64,000 nt of DNA from JAHECW01 sp964641415 (lineage in GTDB: Bacteria; Acidobacteriota; Thermoanaerobaculia; Thermoanaerobaculales; Sulfomarinibacteraceae). The stretch covers positions 1-64,000 of the forward strand of contig CAZXMW010000013.1 in assembly GCA_964641415.1 (NCBI GenBank), read 5' to 3'. Each line of letters starts with the position of its first letter. Positions within the stretch are counted from its first letter, which is position 1. The translations under genes were made by a program, and so were the position numbers. The notes beneath the pieces are model-generated. The model was given only the letters and a program-made list of their open reading frames with translations, searched no databases and was not told where the DNA came from. Shown piece by piece: positions 6,505 through 16,146 of the stretch.

Positions 6505-8784
6505 ATGGAGTTCTTCCAGATCGCGATCGTCGTTCTCTTCGGTCTCGCCGTCTCCGACCTCATCGTCGGGGTGTCCAACGACGCGGTCAACTTCCTGAAC
6601 TCGTCCATCGGGTCGCGGGTCGCGCCCCGCTCGGTGATCATGATCATCGCCAGCCTCGGCATCCTCGCCGGAGTGACCTTTTCATCGGGCATGATGGAGG
6701 TGGCCCGAAAGGGCATTTTCAACCCGCAGTTCTTCACCATGCCCGAGCTGATGACCATCTTTCTCGCGGTCATGCTCTGCGACATCATCCTGCTCGACCT
6801 GTTCAACACCTTCGGCCTGCCGACCTCGACCACGGTGTCCATCGTCTTCGAGCTGCTCGGCGCGGCGGTGGCCGTGTCGCTGCTCAAGCTCCACCAGGTC
6901 GGCGAGAGCCTCTCTGCGGTGTCGACCTTCATCAACACCGGCAGCGCCCTGACGATCATCTTCGGCATCCTGCTGTCGGTGGTGATCGCGTTCGCGGTCG
7001 GTGCGGCCATCCAGTTCGTCAGCCGCCTGCTCCTGACCTTCGACTTCCAGCCACGGCTGCGCCGGTTCGGGGGACTGTGGGGCGGCGCGGCGCTCGCCTT
7101 CATCACCTTCTTCATCCTGATCAAGGGCGCCAAGGGAGCGTCCTTCTTGACCGATGCGACCGCGGAGTGGATCCAGGGCCACTCCCTGCTCATTCTCGGG
7201 ATCTCCTTCGTGGTTTCAGCAATCCTGCTCCAGCTGCTGATGGTCTTCACCCGCGTCAGCATTCTCAAGTTCATCGTGCTCGTCGGGACCTTCGCCCTGG
7301 CCATGGCTTTCGCCGCCAACGACCTGGTCAACTTCATCGGGGTCCCGCTCGCCGGCCTCAGCGCGTTCCAGGTCGCGGGTGCGACCGCCGATCCGCTCGC
7401 GGCCACCATGGAGGCCCTGCGTCAACCGGTTCGCGGCAACACCGTGCTGCTGATCATCGCCGGGCTGATCATGGTCGTCACCTTGTGGGTGTCACGCAAG
7501 GCCCGCTCGGTGACCAAGACCGAGGTCTCCCTCGGCCGGCAGGACGAGGGCTTCGAACGTTTCGACTCGAACCTGGTCGCGCGGGTCGTCGTGCGGCTCG
7601 TCTCGACCCTGTCATGCGCCACGGCCCGGGTCTGCCCGACCCGGTTCCGCAGAGCGATCGGCGAGCGCTTCGACCGGACCGGCCAACGGCCGGTTCCCGA
7701 CGCGGCCGGAGTGGTCCCGTCCTTCGACCTCGTCCGCGCCTCGGTCAACCTCATGGTCGCCAGCGCACTGATCTCGCTCGCGACCTCGCTCAAGCTGCCG
7801 CTGTCGACGACCTACGTCACCTTCATGGTCGCCATGGGCACGTCGTTCGCCGACCAGGCGTGGGGGCGGGACAGCGCGGTCTACCGGGTGAGCGGGGTTC
7901 TGACCGTCATCGGCGGCTGGTTCTTCACCGCCATGGCGGCCTTCACGGTGTCGTCGGTGTTCGCCGCCGCCATCTTCTTCGGTGGCGGCTGGGCGATGGC
8001 CGGAATTCTCATCATCGCCGTTGCGATCGTGGTTCGCACCCACCGACTGCACAAAGGTCGGGAGGCCGTGGAAACTTCGGTCGAGGTCTTCAACCTGCGC
8101 AAGATCCGCGACGCGGAGGGCGCGACCCGAATCACCTTCGAGCACGCCGGCAGCTTCCTGTCAGAGGTCCGAACGGTCCTGGACGAGACCTTCAACGGGC
8201 TGTTCAACGAGGAGCTGCAGCCCCTGCGTCAGGCACGGGTCGACCAGCGCCGCATCCAGCACTGGTCGAACGTCATCGCCGCCAACGTCTTCAAGGTCTT
8301 CCGTCTGCTCCAGTGGCAGGAGGTCGAGCACACCCAACGCTACGCCCTGGCGATCAGCTCCCTGCAGGAGGCCTCGGAGAGCCTGCGAGACATCGTCGTC
8401 CGGTCGAAGCAGCACGTGGACAACAACCACTCGGGCCTGCTCGCCGACCAGATCGCCGAGCTGCGGCAGATTCACTCCCGGCTCGACGAGATCCTCGACC
8501 GAGCGTCGGCGGCGCTGAGGGACAAGGCCTGTCCCGATTGCCACGCGATCGCGGCCAAGTTCGCCGAGCTGCGGAACCTCGCCAACGTCTTCGACCAGCA
8601 CCAGATCGAGCGAATCCAGAGCAACGTTTCCAAGACCAGGCTCAGCATCCTCTTCTACTCCCTGGTCTGGGACTCGGTCAAGATCGGCGAGCAGACGGTC
8701 CAGCTGCTGTCGATCCTCGAGGAGTGGCTGACCGTCGGCAACGGCACGCCACCCGACGAGCTGCCGCCGCGCACCTCCGGCTGA
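6505..8784 (+). CDS. PiT-family inorganic phosphate transporter with C-terminal PhoU-like region
   Basis: A 759-residue low-affinity phosphate:cation symporter. It carries the two family repeats, GVSNDAVNFLNSS near residue 20 and AANDLVNFIGVPLAG near 265, and about ten hydrophobic helices in two blocks split by a hydrophilic loop (about 330-420). After residue 510 the protein becomes a soluble helical region of about 240 residues resembling PhoU-type four-helix domains, so transport may be gated internally. ATG 6505 is preferred over the in-frame GTG/ATG starts upstream because GAGGGG lies seven bases before it. It converges on phoR. No convincing PHO box is seen upstream, in keeping with a constitutive role complementary to Pst. 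Confidence 0.9.
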   Translation: MEFFQIAIVVLFGLAVSDLIVGVSNDAVNFLNSSIGSRVAPRSVIMIIASLGILAGVTFSSGMMEVARKGIFNPQFFTMPELMTIFLAVMLCDIILLDLFNTFGLPTSTTVSIVFELLGAAVAVSLLKLHQVGESLSAVSTFINTGSALTIIFGILLSVVIAFAVGAAIQFVSRLLLTFDFQPRLRRFGGLWGGAALAFITFFILIKGAKGASFLTDATAEWIQGHSLLILGISFVVSAILLQLLMVFTRVSILKFIVLVGTFALAMAFAANDLVNFIGVPLAGLSAFQVAGATADPLAATMEALRQPVRGNTVLLIIAGLIMVVTLWVSRKARSVTKTEVSLGRQDEGFERFDSNLVARVVVRLVSTLSCATARVCPTRFRRAIGERFDRTGQRPVPDAAGVVPSFDLVRASVNLMVASALISLATSLKLPLSTTYVTFMVAMGTSFADQAWGRDSAVYRVSGVLTVIGGWFFTAMAAFTVSSVFAAAIFFGGGWAMAGILIIAVAIVVRTHRLHKGREAVETSVEVFNLRKIRDAEGATRITFEHAGSFLSEVRTVLDETFNGLFNEELQPLRQARVDQRRIQHWSNVIAANVFKVFRLLQWQEVEHTQRYALAISSLQEASESLRDIVVRSKQHVDNNHSGLLADQIAELRQIHSRLDEILDRASAALRDKACPDCHAIAAKFAELRNLANVFDQHQIERIQSNVSKTRLSILFYSLVWDSVKIGEQTVQLLSILEEWLTVGNGTPPDELPPRTSG

Positions 8785-8821
8785 CGCAGCCGACGGCGTC
8801 GAACCGCCCCCGGGGCGCGGA

Positions 8822-10090
8822 TCAGCCCGAGTTCTGCGGCAGGGTGAGCGTCGCGACGGTGCCGACGCCTTCGCGCGAGTCGAGCACCAGCTTGCCGCCC
8901 AGCTGCAGCACCATGTGCTTGACGATGGCGAGACCGAGGCCGAGACCGCCCTGGCCCGGGGTCCGGGCGTGGTCGATGCGGTAGAAGCGCTGCATCACGG
9001 CGCCGAGCTCCTCGGCGGGGATGCCGATTCCGCTGTCCTCGACAAACAGAGTCAACCCCGATTCGGATGCGGCGCCCCGCACCTCGACCCACCCCCCGGG
9101 CCGGTTGTATTTGATCGCGTTGTCGACCAGGTTGCTCAGCACCCGGTACAGCCCCCGCCGATCGCAGACGCAGCTGAGTTCGTCTGCGACCTCCATCCGC
9201 AACGAGACGTCGTTCTGCTCGGCCACGGCCCTGAAATCGGCGAGAATCTCCGACACCAGAGGACGGAGCATCTGCGCCTCGGGTTTGAGGTCGACGGCGC
9301 CGGCCTCGATGGTGGCGAGCTCGAAGAGCTCATCGGTCAACCGGGTGATGCGCTCGACCTGGCGGATCATCATCTCGGCGAGCTGCGGGGTGACCTCGCC
9401 CTCCATGGCCTCGACCGTGGTGCGCATGACGGCCAGGGGAGACCGGAGCTCGTGGGACAGGTCCTGCACGAAGCGTCGTCGCAGCTCTGCCGCGCGCCGC
9501 AGCAGACCGACCTCGGAGATCAGGACCACCGCTCCCTTGTTCCGCACGGGGAACGCATGCACCTCCCACATGCCCCTCGGGTTCTCCACCATGACCCTCC
9601 GTGCCGGCTCGCCGCCGGCGGCCGTCCGCACCGCCTCGACGGCGTCCGGCGCCCGGAGGGCGTCAAGCAGATGCCGACCCTTGGACAAGCGCTCGACGCC
9701 GAGGAAATGCAGCGCCTTGCGGTTGACCAGCCGGACCTTGAGATCCGAGCCCACGACCAGCAAACCCTCGCCGAGGCCTTGGGAGATGTCTTCGATGAGA
9801 TTGTCGAGCTCGGCCTCGGCCCGACTGCTGAGCTCGAGCTGGTCCTTGACCTCGCGGACCCGCCAGCGGGCGTGCTGGACGTTCTCCGCGCCGAGCTGGT
9901 TCACCACGTCGGCCAGCGGGAGGACGGTCTCGCGCCAGATGATCGCCGCGAGCACACCGACGCCGACCGACCACAAAGCGACCGACGACAGCATCACCGA
10001 CAGGTCGCTGCGGTCGACGGCGACGAGCACGACGACGAGCAGCGGCAGCGCCGCCGCCATCACCACCAGCAGGTGGCGGACTCGGCTCAC
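8822..10090 (-). CDS. phoR: Phosphate regulon sensor histidine kinase PhoR
   Basis: A 422-residue sensor kinase: two N-terminal transmembrane helices with almost no periplasmic loop (about 1-45), a PAS domain (GEGLLVVGSDLKVRLVNRKA), a HisKA domain with phospho-acceptor FVQDLSHELRSPL, and an HATPase with N box SNLVDNAIKYN, G1 DSGIGIP, F box FYRID and G2 GGLGLGLAIVK. This is the PhoR layout, sensing Pst/PhoU status rather than phosphate directly. The start is GTG 10090, overlapping the phoB stop by four bases, indicating translational coupling; longer in-frame starts would lie inside phoB. Confidence 0.9.
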   Translation of the reverse strand: MSRVRHLLVVMAAALPLLVVVLVAVDRSDLSVMLSSVALWSVGVGVLAAIIWRETVLPLADVVNQLGAENVQHARWRVREVKDQLELSSRAEAELDNLIEDISQGLGEGLLVVGSDLKVRLVNRKALHFLGVERLSKGRHLLDALRAPDAVEAVRTAAGGEPARRVMVENPRGMWEVHAFPVRNKGAVVLISEVGLLRRAAELRRRFVQDLSHELRSPLAVMRTTVEAMEGEVTPQLAEMMIRQVERITRLTDELFELATIEAGAVDLKPEAQMLRPLVSEILADFRAVAEQNDVSLRMEVADELSCVCDRRGLYRVLSNLVDNAIKYNRPGGWVEVRGAASESGLTLFVEDSGIGIPAEELGAVMQRFYRIDHARTPGQGGLGLGLAIVKHMVLQLGGKLVLDSREGVGTVATLTLPQNSG

Positions 10091-10773
10091 TGGTAGCCCC
10101 GGAAGCGGTAACCGGCGCCGATCACGGTCTCGATGGCGTCGGACCCGATCTTGGACCGCAGGGCGCGGATGTGGACGTCGACGGTGCGGGTCTCGACATC
10201 GGACGAGATCCCCCACACCCGCTCGAGAATGCGCTCTCGGGGCGCCACCCGGGGCCGGTTGGTGATCAGGTACCAGAGCAGCTCGAACTCGCGCACCGTG
10301 AGCCGAACCGCCGCACCGTCGACGGTGACGTCCATGGGCCCGCGCCGGACCACCAGCCGCTCATCCGAGTACTCGTCCTCGGGCACCCCGCTGTCGAGGG
10401 CACGACGGCGCAGCAGCGCTCGGATCCGGCTCTTGAGCTCGCGCAGCGAGAACGGCTTGGTGATGTAGTCGTCGGCGCCCAGGTCGAGGCCGAGGACCCG
10501 GTCGCTCTCCTCGACGCGGGCCGTGAGCATGATGATCGGCAGGTCGTGCACCGCCTCGGTCTCGCGCAGCTCGCGGCATACGCTGAGGCCGTCCAGATCG
10601 GGCAGGTTGAGGTCGAGCAGCACGATGTCGGGCGGGCTCTCGAGAATGCCGTCCAGCCCCGCGCGTCCGGTGGTGAACGGCTCGACCTCGTACCCTTCCT
10701 TCTCGAGCGCGAGCTTCAGGGTGCCGCTCAGGTCCAGGTCGTCCTCGACAAGAGCGATTTTTTCTCGAACCAT
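10087..10773 (-). CDS. phoB: Phosphate regulon response regulator PhoB
   Basis: A 228-residue OmpR/PhoB-class regulator. The receiver domain has acidic residues ED (10-11), phospho-acceptor D54 in VLLDLNLPD and the conserved lysine in ITKPFS. The C-terminal winged helix ends with the VDVHIRALRSKIG recognition helix and a GAGYRF hairpin. It is the expected activator at the CTTCAC-N5-CTTCAC boxes found upstream of pstS and five other genes in this window. It lies 20 bases downstream of phoU and upstream of phoR, so phoU-phoB-phoR may be co-transcribed with the pst genes. Confidence 0.92.
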   Translation of the reverse strand: MVREKIALVEDDLDLSGTLKLALEKEGYEVEPFTTGRAGLDGILESPPDIVLLDLNLPDLDGLSVCRELRETEAVHDLPIIMLTARVEESDRVLGLDLGADDYITKPFSLRELKSRIRALLRRRALDSGVPEDEYSDERLVVRRGPMDVTVDGAAVRLTVREFELLWYLITNRPRVAPRERILERVWGISSDVETRTVDVHIRALRSKIGSDAIETVIGAGYRFRGYQ

Positions 10774-10793
10774 GGCTGTCTCCTTGCCTCCCG

Positions 10794-11468
10794 CTACCGT
10801 TTGGCGGCGGGCGGCAACGGCGAGTGCTTCACCGGCGCGCCCTCCACCAGGTAGATGATCTCCTCGGCGATGTTGGTGGCCTGATCGCCGATCCGTTCGG
10901 CGAAGCGCGCAACCAGAACCTGTGAAATGAGGTTGTGAACCGCCTCCGGTTGGTCGCGGATCCGTTCGAGCAGGGCCCGGAACAGATTCCAGTAGAGGCG
11001 GTCGACCTCGTCGTCACGACGGATGATCTCGCGCGCGCGCTCGGCGTTGCGGGACACGAACGCCTCGACGACGTCGGACACCATGGCGCGGGCCTGGGCC
11101 AGGATCCGCGGCACCTCGGGGACCGGAGCGATCCAGGGACCGGCCATGATGTCGAGGACGTAGCGGGCGATGTTGACCGCGTTGTCGCCGATCCGTTCGA
11201 GCCGCGGCGCGATCTTGATCGCGGTGATGATGAACCGCAGGTCGCCCGCCATGGGGTGGTGACGGACGATGAACTCGGTGCCCAGCCGGTCGATCTCGAG
11301 CTCGCAGCGGTCGATCCGGTCGTCGCGTCCGATGACCGCCTCGGCGAGCTCCCGGTCGCCGGTGGCGAGAACCTTGGCGACGTCGTCGAGGCTCTTCTCG
11401 GCGAGCCCGGCCATGGTCAGGACCTGCTGTTTGATGGCGTCGAGGTCGGCGTCGAAGATTCGTGACAT
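10794..11468 (-). CDS. phoU: Phosphate transport regulator PhoU
   Basis: A 224-residue all-helical protein with two PhoU repeats, each containing the family metal-binding-type motif: ERIGDNAVNIARY (first repeat) and ERIGDQATNIAEE (second repeat). It is a cytoplasmic peripheral protein that links Pst transport activity to PhoR and keeps PhoB off when phosphate is ample. The start at 11468 has a GGGAGGG site. It follows pstB by 14 bases in the same operon. Confidence 0.95.
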   Translation of the reverse strand: MSRIFDADLDAIKQQVLTMAGLAEKSLDDVAKVLATGDRELAEAVIGRDDRIDRCELEIDRLGTEFIVRHHPMAGDLRFIITAIKIAPRLERIGDNAVNIARYVLDIMAGPWIAPVPEVPRILAQARAMVSDVVEAFVSRNAERAREIIRRDDEVDRLYWNLFRALLERIRDQPEAVHNLISQVLVARFAERIGDQATNIAEEIIYLVEGAPVKHSPLPPAAKR

Positions 11469-11482
11469 AGACCCTCCCGAAC

Positions 11483-12253
11483 CTATCCGAACCGGCCCGT
11501 GATGTAGGCTTCGGTGAGCTTCTCCTGCGGGTTGGTCAACAAGGTCGTGGTCGGCGCGAACTCGATCAGCCGACCGTCCATCAGAAAGGCCGTGTCGTCG
11601 GCGATCCGCGCCGCCTGCTGCAGGTTGTGGGTGACGATGACGATCGTGAAGCCGGCCTTGAGCTGGAGCATGGTCTCCTCGATCTTGGTGGTCGAAATCG
11701 GGTCGAGGGCCGACGCCGGCTCGTCGAGAAGCAGGATCTCGGGGTCGTTGGCGAGCGCCCGGGCGACGCACAGCCGCTGCTGCTGGCCGCCGGACAGGTC
11801 GAGCGCCGACCGGTCGAGCCGATCCCGTACCTCTTCCCAGAGCCCGGCCCGGCGCAGGGCCCGCTCGACCATGTCGACGCCGAGGTCGCGCTCCGGCACA
11901 CCGGCCATGCGCGGCCCGAATGTGACGTTGTCGCTGATCGACATGGGAAACGGGTTCGACTTCTGGAACACCATTCCGACCCGCTTTCGAAGCCTCTCGA
12001 GCTGGACGCCGGGTCCGTACACGTCGACCCCGTCGACCAGCACTCGACCGGTCAGGCGGACGCCGCGGATTTCGTCGTTGAGGCGGTTGACGCAGCGCAA
12101 AAAGGTCGTCTTGCCGCAGCCCGAGGGCCCGATGATGGCGGTGATCCGCCGGCGCGGAATGGTGAGGGTCACGTCGAGCAGCGCCGGCCGGTCGCCGTAG
12201 TGCAGGCTCAGGTCCCGGGTCTCGATGGCGGGACGCTCGGCAGCCGGGACCAT
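11483..12253 (-). CDS. pstB: Phosphate ABC transporter ATP-binding protein PstB
   Basis: A 256-residue ABC ATPase of normal family length. Walker A is GPSGCGKTT (about 43-51), followed by the Q-loop QKSNPFPMSI typical of PstB, the signature LSGGQQQR, Walker B ILLLDEPAS and the switch histidine in VTHN. It powers phosphate import through PstA/PstC. Its ATG shares one base with the pstA stop codon (TGATG), implying tight translational coupling. Confidence 0.97.
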   Translation of the reverse strand: MVPAAERPAIETRDLSLHYGDRPALLDVTLTIPRRRITAIIGPSGCGKTTFLRCVNRLNDEIRGVRLTGRVLVDGVDVYGPGVQLERLRKRVGMVFQKSNPFPMSISDNVTFGPRMAGVPERDLGVDMVERALRRAGLWEEVRDRLDRSALDLSGGQQQRLCVARALANDPEILLLDEPASALDPISTTKIEETMLQLKAGFTIVIVTHNLQQAARIADDTAFLMDGRLIEFAPTTTLLTNPQEKLTEAYITGRFG

Positions 12254-13896
12254 CAGATCTCCATCAGCCGGTAGGCCGTGCGCAGACGGCGCCGGATGAC
12301 GATCGCGGTGAGGTTGATGGCGAGCACCAGGATGAGCAGCACCAGGGTGGCGGCAAAAGCCATCGGCGTGGCGGCCTCGACGTTGGGCGACTGCATGGAG
12401 ACGTCGAAGATGTGGAACCCGAGATGCATGAACTTCCGCTCGAGGTGGACGAAGGGCGGCGTCGAGTCGACCGGCAGGCTCGGCGCCAGCTTGACGGCGC
12501 CGGTCAGCATGAGCGGCGCGACCTCACCGACCGCCCGGCCGACCGCGAGGATCAATCCGGTGAGAATCCCCGGCATCGCGGCCGGCAGGATGATCCGCCG
12601 CAGCGCCTGCCAACGTGTCGCGCCGAGCGCGAGGGCGCCCTCGCGCCAGCCCGGCGGCACCGCCAGCAGACCCTCCCGGGTGGCGACGACCACGACCGGC
12701 ACCGTCAGCAGGGCGAGAGTGAGCGACGCCCAGAGAATGCCTCCGGTGCCGAAGGTCGGCGTCGGCAGCCGGTCGGCGAAAAGCAGCTCGTCGATCCCGC
12801 CGCCGATGCCGTAGACGAAGAAGGTCAGCCCGAAGATCCCGATCACGATCGAAGGAATGCCGGCGAGGTTGTTGACCGCGTGGTGGGCGATGGTCAGCGG
12901 CAGCCCGGGCCGCGCGTACTCGGTCATGTAGACCGCGGTCATCACGCCCAGGGGCATGACCGCCAGGCTCATGAGCAGCACCATGAGGACGGTGCCGTAC
13001 AGCGCCGGGAAGATGCCGCCCTCGGTGTTCGCCTCGCGCGGCGACGACACCAGAAAGCGGCCGAAGTTGGCCGCCGCCACCCACACCCGCTCGGCGGCTC
13101 CGAGGCTGTTCGGCCACTCGACGTCGAGGACGTCGGCAAGCGGCACCAGGAGGGTCTCGCTTCCCGAGCGGATCTCCAGACGGGCGACCGAAAGCCGGTC
13201 GGCAATGCCGTTGGAGACGGCGTCGAGCTCGGCGAGCCGAGCCGCGAGCCCGGCGGTCAGCGAATCGATCTCGGCCCCCAGCTCGGCTCTTTCGGCCTGC
13301 CCATCGGGAGTCCGCCCGTGGTCCGACCGCTGGAGTCGGGCGGCCCGGCGCTCGGCCCGGGTCAGTGGCCGGCGCAGCCGCTCGATCTCGGCGGCGAGCT
13401 CGGCGTGGCGCCGGCGCAGCCGGGCGGCGTCGTCGACCAACCCCTCGACCATCGCGGGATAATCGGCCCGTCGTCGCCGTCCGTCGAGGTCGACGACCGC
13501 ATCGACGAAGCCGATGGCATCGCCGTTGCGCTGCCGGGTGAGGCGAACTAGCTGCAGCGGCCGATCGGCCCGTTGGATGGCCGAGGCCCGCAACCAGACG
13601 TGATCCCGGCCCGAGATCTCGCGGTTGCCGAGCTTGAGAAGCACCCGCTCCGACCGGTCGTCAAAGCCATGGCGGACGACCCTGTGGCGCTCGACGACCT
13701 CGCCGACCAGCACCCGGCCGTCGGCCATCCCGAGGCGCCACAGCGGCGCCGGCCAGAACCAGCGCAGGGCGTTGACGGCAACGATCCAGATCAGCGCGGC
13801 GAGCATCGCCAGAACGATCAGGGTCGCCACGGCGGTCACCAGCAAGCCGGATCCGATCCGGCACCGACCGAGCAGCGCGGGCTCAGATCCCGGCAT
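12253..13896 (-). CDS. pstA: Phosphate ABC transporter permease PstA, long form
   Basis: A 547-residue permease, almost twice the size of the classic 280-300-residue PstA. Residues 1-50 hold the first transmembrane helix. Residues about 55-260 form a hydrophilic extracytoplasmic region with a heptad-like helical section rich in Arg, Glu and Leu (about 150-230). The C-terminal half is the canonical BPD_transp_1 core with five helices and the EAA-loop motif EGALALGATRWQALRRIILPAAMPGILTG. Long PstA proteins are known in several didermal lineages. It overlaps pstC by 14 bases. Confidence 0.92.
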   Translation of the reverse strand: MPGSEPALLGRCRIGSGLLVTAVATLIVLAMLAALIWIVAVNALRWFWPAPLWRLGMADGRVLVGEVVERHRVVRHGFDDRSERVLLKLGNREISGRDHVWLRASAIQRADRPLQLVRLTRQRNGDAIGFVDAVVDLDGRRRRADYPAMVEGLVDDAARLRRRHAELAAEIERLRRPLTRAERRAARLQRSDHGRTPDGQAERAELGAEIDSLTAGLAARLAELDAVSNGIADRLSVARLEIRSGSETLLVPLADVLDVEWPNSLGAAERVWVAAANFGRFLVSSPREANTEGGIFPALYGTVLMVLLMSLAVMPLGVMTAVYMTEYARPGLPLTIAHHAVNNLAGIPSIVIGIFGLTFFVYGIGGGIDELLFADRLPTPTFGTGGILWASLTLALLTVPVVVVATREGLLAVPPGWREGALALGATRWQALRRIILPAAMPGILTGLILAVGRAVGEVAPLMLTGAVKLAPSLPVDSTPPFVHLERKFMHLGFHIFDVSMQSPNVEAATPMAFAATLVLLILVLAINLTAIVIRRRLRTAYRLMEI

Positions 13897-16138
13897 AGCG
13901 ACTCCGCAACCGCCGGCTGATCAGGTCGGCCGCGGTGGTGAAGACCAGGCTCAGGACGAAGAGAAGAAAGCCGGTGAGGAAGAGCACTCGGAACAGTGTG
14001 CCGCCGACCGCGGCCTCGGGCATCTCGAAAGCGATGGCGGCGGACATGGTGCGCATGCCGTTGAACGGACCGAGGCCGAGGATCGGGGTGTTGCCCGCCG
14101 CCATGAGCACGATCATGGTCTCACCCATGGCCCGCCCGAGACCGAGCATGACCGCGGCGGCGAGCCCGGGGCCGGCGGCGGGCGCCACCAGCCGGACCGC
14201 GGCCTGCCATCGGGTGGCCCCGAGCGATCGCGCCGCCAAAACCAGTGACGACGGTACACCCGAGCACGCGTCCTCGGCGATGGTGAAGATCACCGGGATG
14301 ACCGCGAAGCCCAGTGCGAGACCGATGACGAGCCCGTTGCGCTGCTCGTACTGGATGCCGAGGCCGTCGAACAGCGCCTGGGGCAGCCCGCCGTCGAACA
14401 GCCGGTCCTCGACCTGGTCGGCGACCGCGAAGACGCCGCCGCAGACCGCGACCAGGCAGATGACAAGAACGCCGAGCTCGGCGCCCTCCGGCGCACGGCG
14501 CCGGACGGCCCACGGCAGCAGCCGCCAGCCGAGCAGGGCGATGACGATGGCGGGCAGGACCGCCGCCGCGGCGGCGAGCACCGGAAACAGCCACAGCTCG
14601 AGACGCGGCGCCAGCCACAGCGCGGCGAGGAAACCGACCACCACCGTCGGCACTGCGGCCATCATCTCGACGGCGGGCTTGACCACGGCCTGCAGCCAGC
14701 TCGGAGCGAGCTGCGAGACATACAGCGCGGCGAGCAGCGCCAACGGCACCGAGATCGCCATCGCGTACACGGTCGCCTTGATCGTCCCGACAAGCAGGGG
14801 AAGCAGACCGAACTTGGGCTGGAAGTCGTCGGCCCCGCCGGAGGTCTGCCAGATCGCCCGCGGCGCGGCGTACCCCTCATACCAGACCGGCAGGAACAGC
14901 GTTCGCAGGCTGATCTCGGGGTGCCGGCTGTCGAGGCTGCGGCGCAGCACCCGCGCCCCGGCCAGCGCCGCCACGACATCGCCGCGCCGGCTCATGGCGA
15001 GCGTTTGAACCGGCGCCGACGACCACCGGTCCGCGACCAATCGTCGGCCCGAGGTGGCGTTGAACAACGTCACGCCCCCGGCGGCGTCGCCGACCGCGAA
15101 CGACCGCCCCAGGGGTGACGGAGCGAGCGCCGTGGCGGGCGCCGAAGGCCCCTCGAATCGGTGCACCACACGCCACCGCGGATCGACTCGACGCACCCGC
15201 ACCTCGGGTCGGCGAGCGACAGCCATCACCGCGTCGTCGCGGCTGAGAATCAGCGAGCGACCCGGTTCGATGGTGGCGCCTCCGATCGGCAGCGGCAGCT
15301 CGCCGAGGTTCGTCACCGACGCGCGGGGGGTCTCCATCAGCACCGCCACCGAGCCGTCCCGGCCGGCGACGGCCAGCGACCGCCCGCCGTCGAGGAAGGC
15401 GGCGACCTCGACCGGACCGACGTCATCGGCGACGGCCTGCGGCTCGAGACCGTCGAGACGGTACAGAGCGAGCCGTCCCCGGCGGTCGGTCGTCGCAATC
15501 AGCTCGAGGGTGTCGGCCACGGCCACCGTGGCGACGCCGGCTCGCGGAAGCCGTCCCGGCCGGCCGACCGGCCGACCGGAGCGCCAGCGAACGACCACCG
15601 CATCGTCCGAACCCCAGGCGGCGACCGCCAGGTCGCCGACCGAGTCGATCGCGGCGCCACAGCCCTCGGCGTCGAAACCGAGCTCGGACGCAGCCGCCGT
15701 GGCGAGCTCGGTCCACCGCAGATGTCCCGGCAGCGACGACGCCTCGGACCGATCAAGGATCGAGACCCGGCCGACCATGACCGACCCGTCGGCGACGATC
15801 GCCACCGCCCCGCCGGGGCCGGTCGCGGCCGTGTGAACCGGCGACCCGGCGGTGACCGAGTCGGTACGCAGCAGCCGCCCGTCGTGCATCGCCGACAGCT
15901 CACCGTCGGCGTCGAGCCACCACACCGACCCGGCTCGACCGGTCGAGCCGATTGCCCGGGCATCAACTGCCGCGAGCTCGACCTGCGGCCCCGTTGAAGC
16001 CGGTCGGAACAGCGGCAGCGCCTGCACGGCGATGCTGACCACGATGGCGAGAACGATCAGGATGACCGCAATGCCGCTGGTTCGGATCACGAAGGCCGCG
16101 ATGCGATCCCTGCGGAGCTCCGATGCCGGCGACCGCAC
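13883..16138 (-). CDS. pstC: Phosphate ABC transporter permease PstC, long form with propeller-like insertion
   Basis: A 751-residue permease. After transmembrane helix 1 (about 15-40) there is a hydrophilic region of roughly 360 residues made of repeated beta-strand units with GRL, VAV and DG turns (for example AVAGRDGSVAVL and FAVGDAAGGVTLFNATSGRR), suggesting a WD40-like propeller outside the membrane. The C-terminal part is the standard permease core, with EAA motif LAARSLGATRWQAAVRLVAPAAGPGL and GRAMGETM. Long PstC proteins occur in proteobacteria; the role of the extra domain is not established. It is part of the pstSCAB-phoU operon, eight bases after pstS. Confidence 0.92.
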   Translation of the reverse strand: MRSPASELRRDRIAAFVIRTSGIAVILIVLAIVVSIAVQALPLFRPASTGPQVELAAVDARAIGSTGRAGSVWWLDADGELSAMHDGRLLRTDSVTAGSPVHTAATGPGGAVAIVADGSVMVGRVSILDRSEASSLPGHLRWTELATAAASELGFDAEGCGAAIDSVGDLAVAAWGSDDAVVVRWRSGRPVGRPGRLPRAGVATVAVADTLELIATTDRRGRLALYRLDGLEPQAVADDVGPVEVAAFLDGGRSLAVAGRDGSVAVLMETPRASVTNLGELPLPIGGATIEPGRSLILSRDDAVMAVARRPEVRVRRVDPRWRVVHRFEGPSAPATALAPSPLGRSFAVGDAAGGVTLFNATSGRRLVADRWSSAPVQTLAMSRRGDVVAALAGARVLRRSLDSRHPEISLRTLFLPVWYEGYAAPRAIWQTSGGADDFQPKFGLLPLLVGTIKATVYAMAISVPLALLAALYVSQLAPSWLQAVVKPAVEMMAAVPTVVVGFLAALWLAPRLELWLFPVLAAAAAVLPAIVIALLGWRLLPWAVRRRAPEGAELGVLVICLVAVCGGVFAVADQVEDRLFDGGLPQALFDGLGIQYEQRNGLVIGLALGFAVIPVIFTIAEDACSGVPSSLVLAARSLGATRWQAAVRLVAPAAGPGLAAAVMLGLGRAMGETMIVLMAAGNTPILGLGPFNGMRTMSAAIAFEMPEAAVGGTLFRVLFLTGFLLFVLSLVFTTAADLISRRLRSRYAGI

Positions 16139-16146
16139 GAAAGCTC

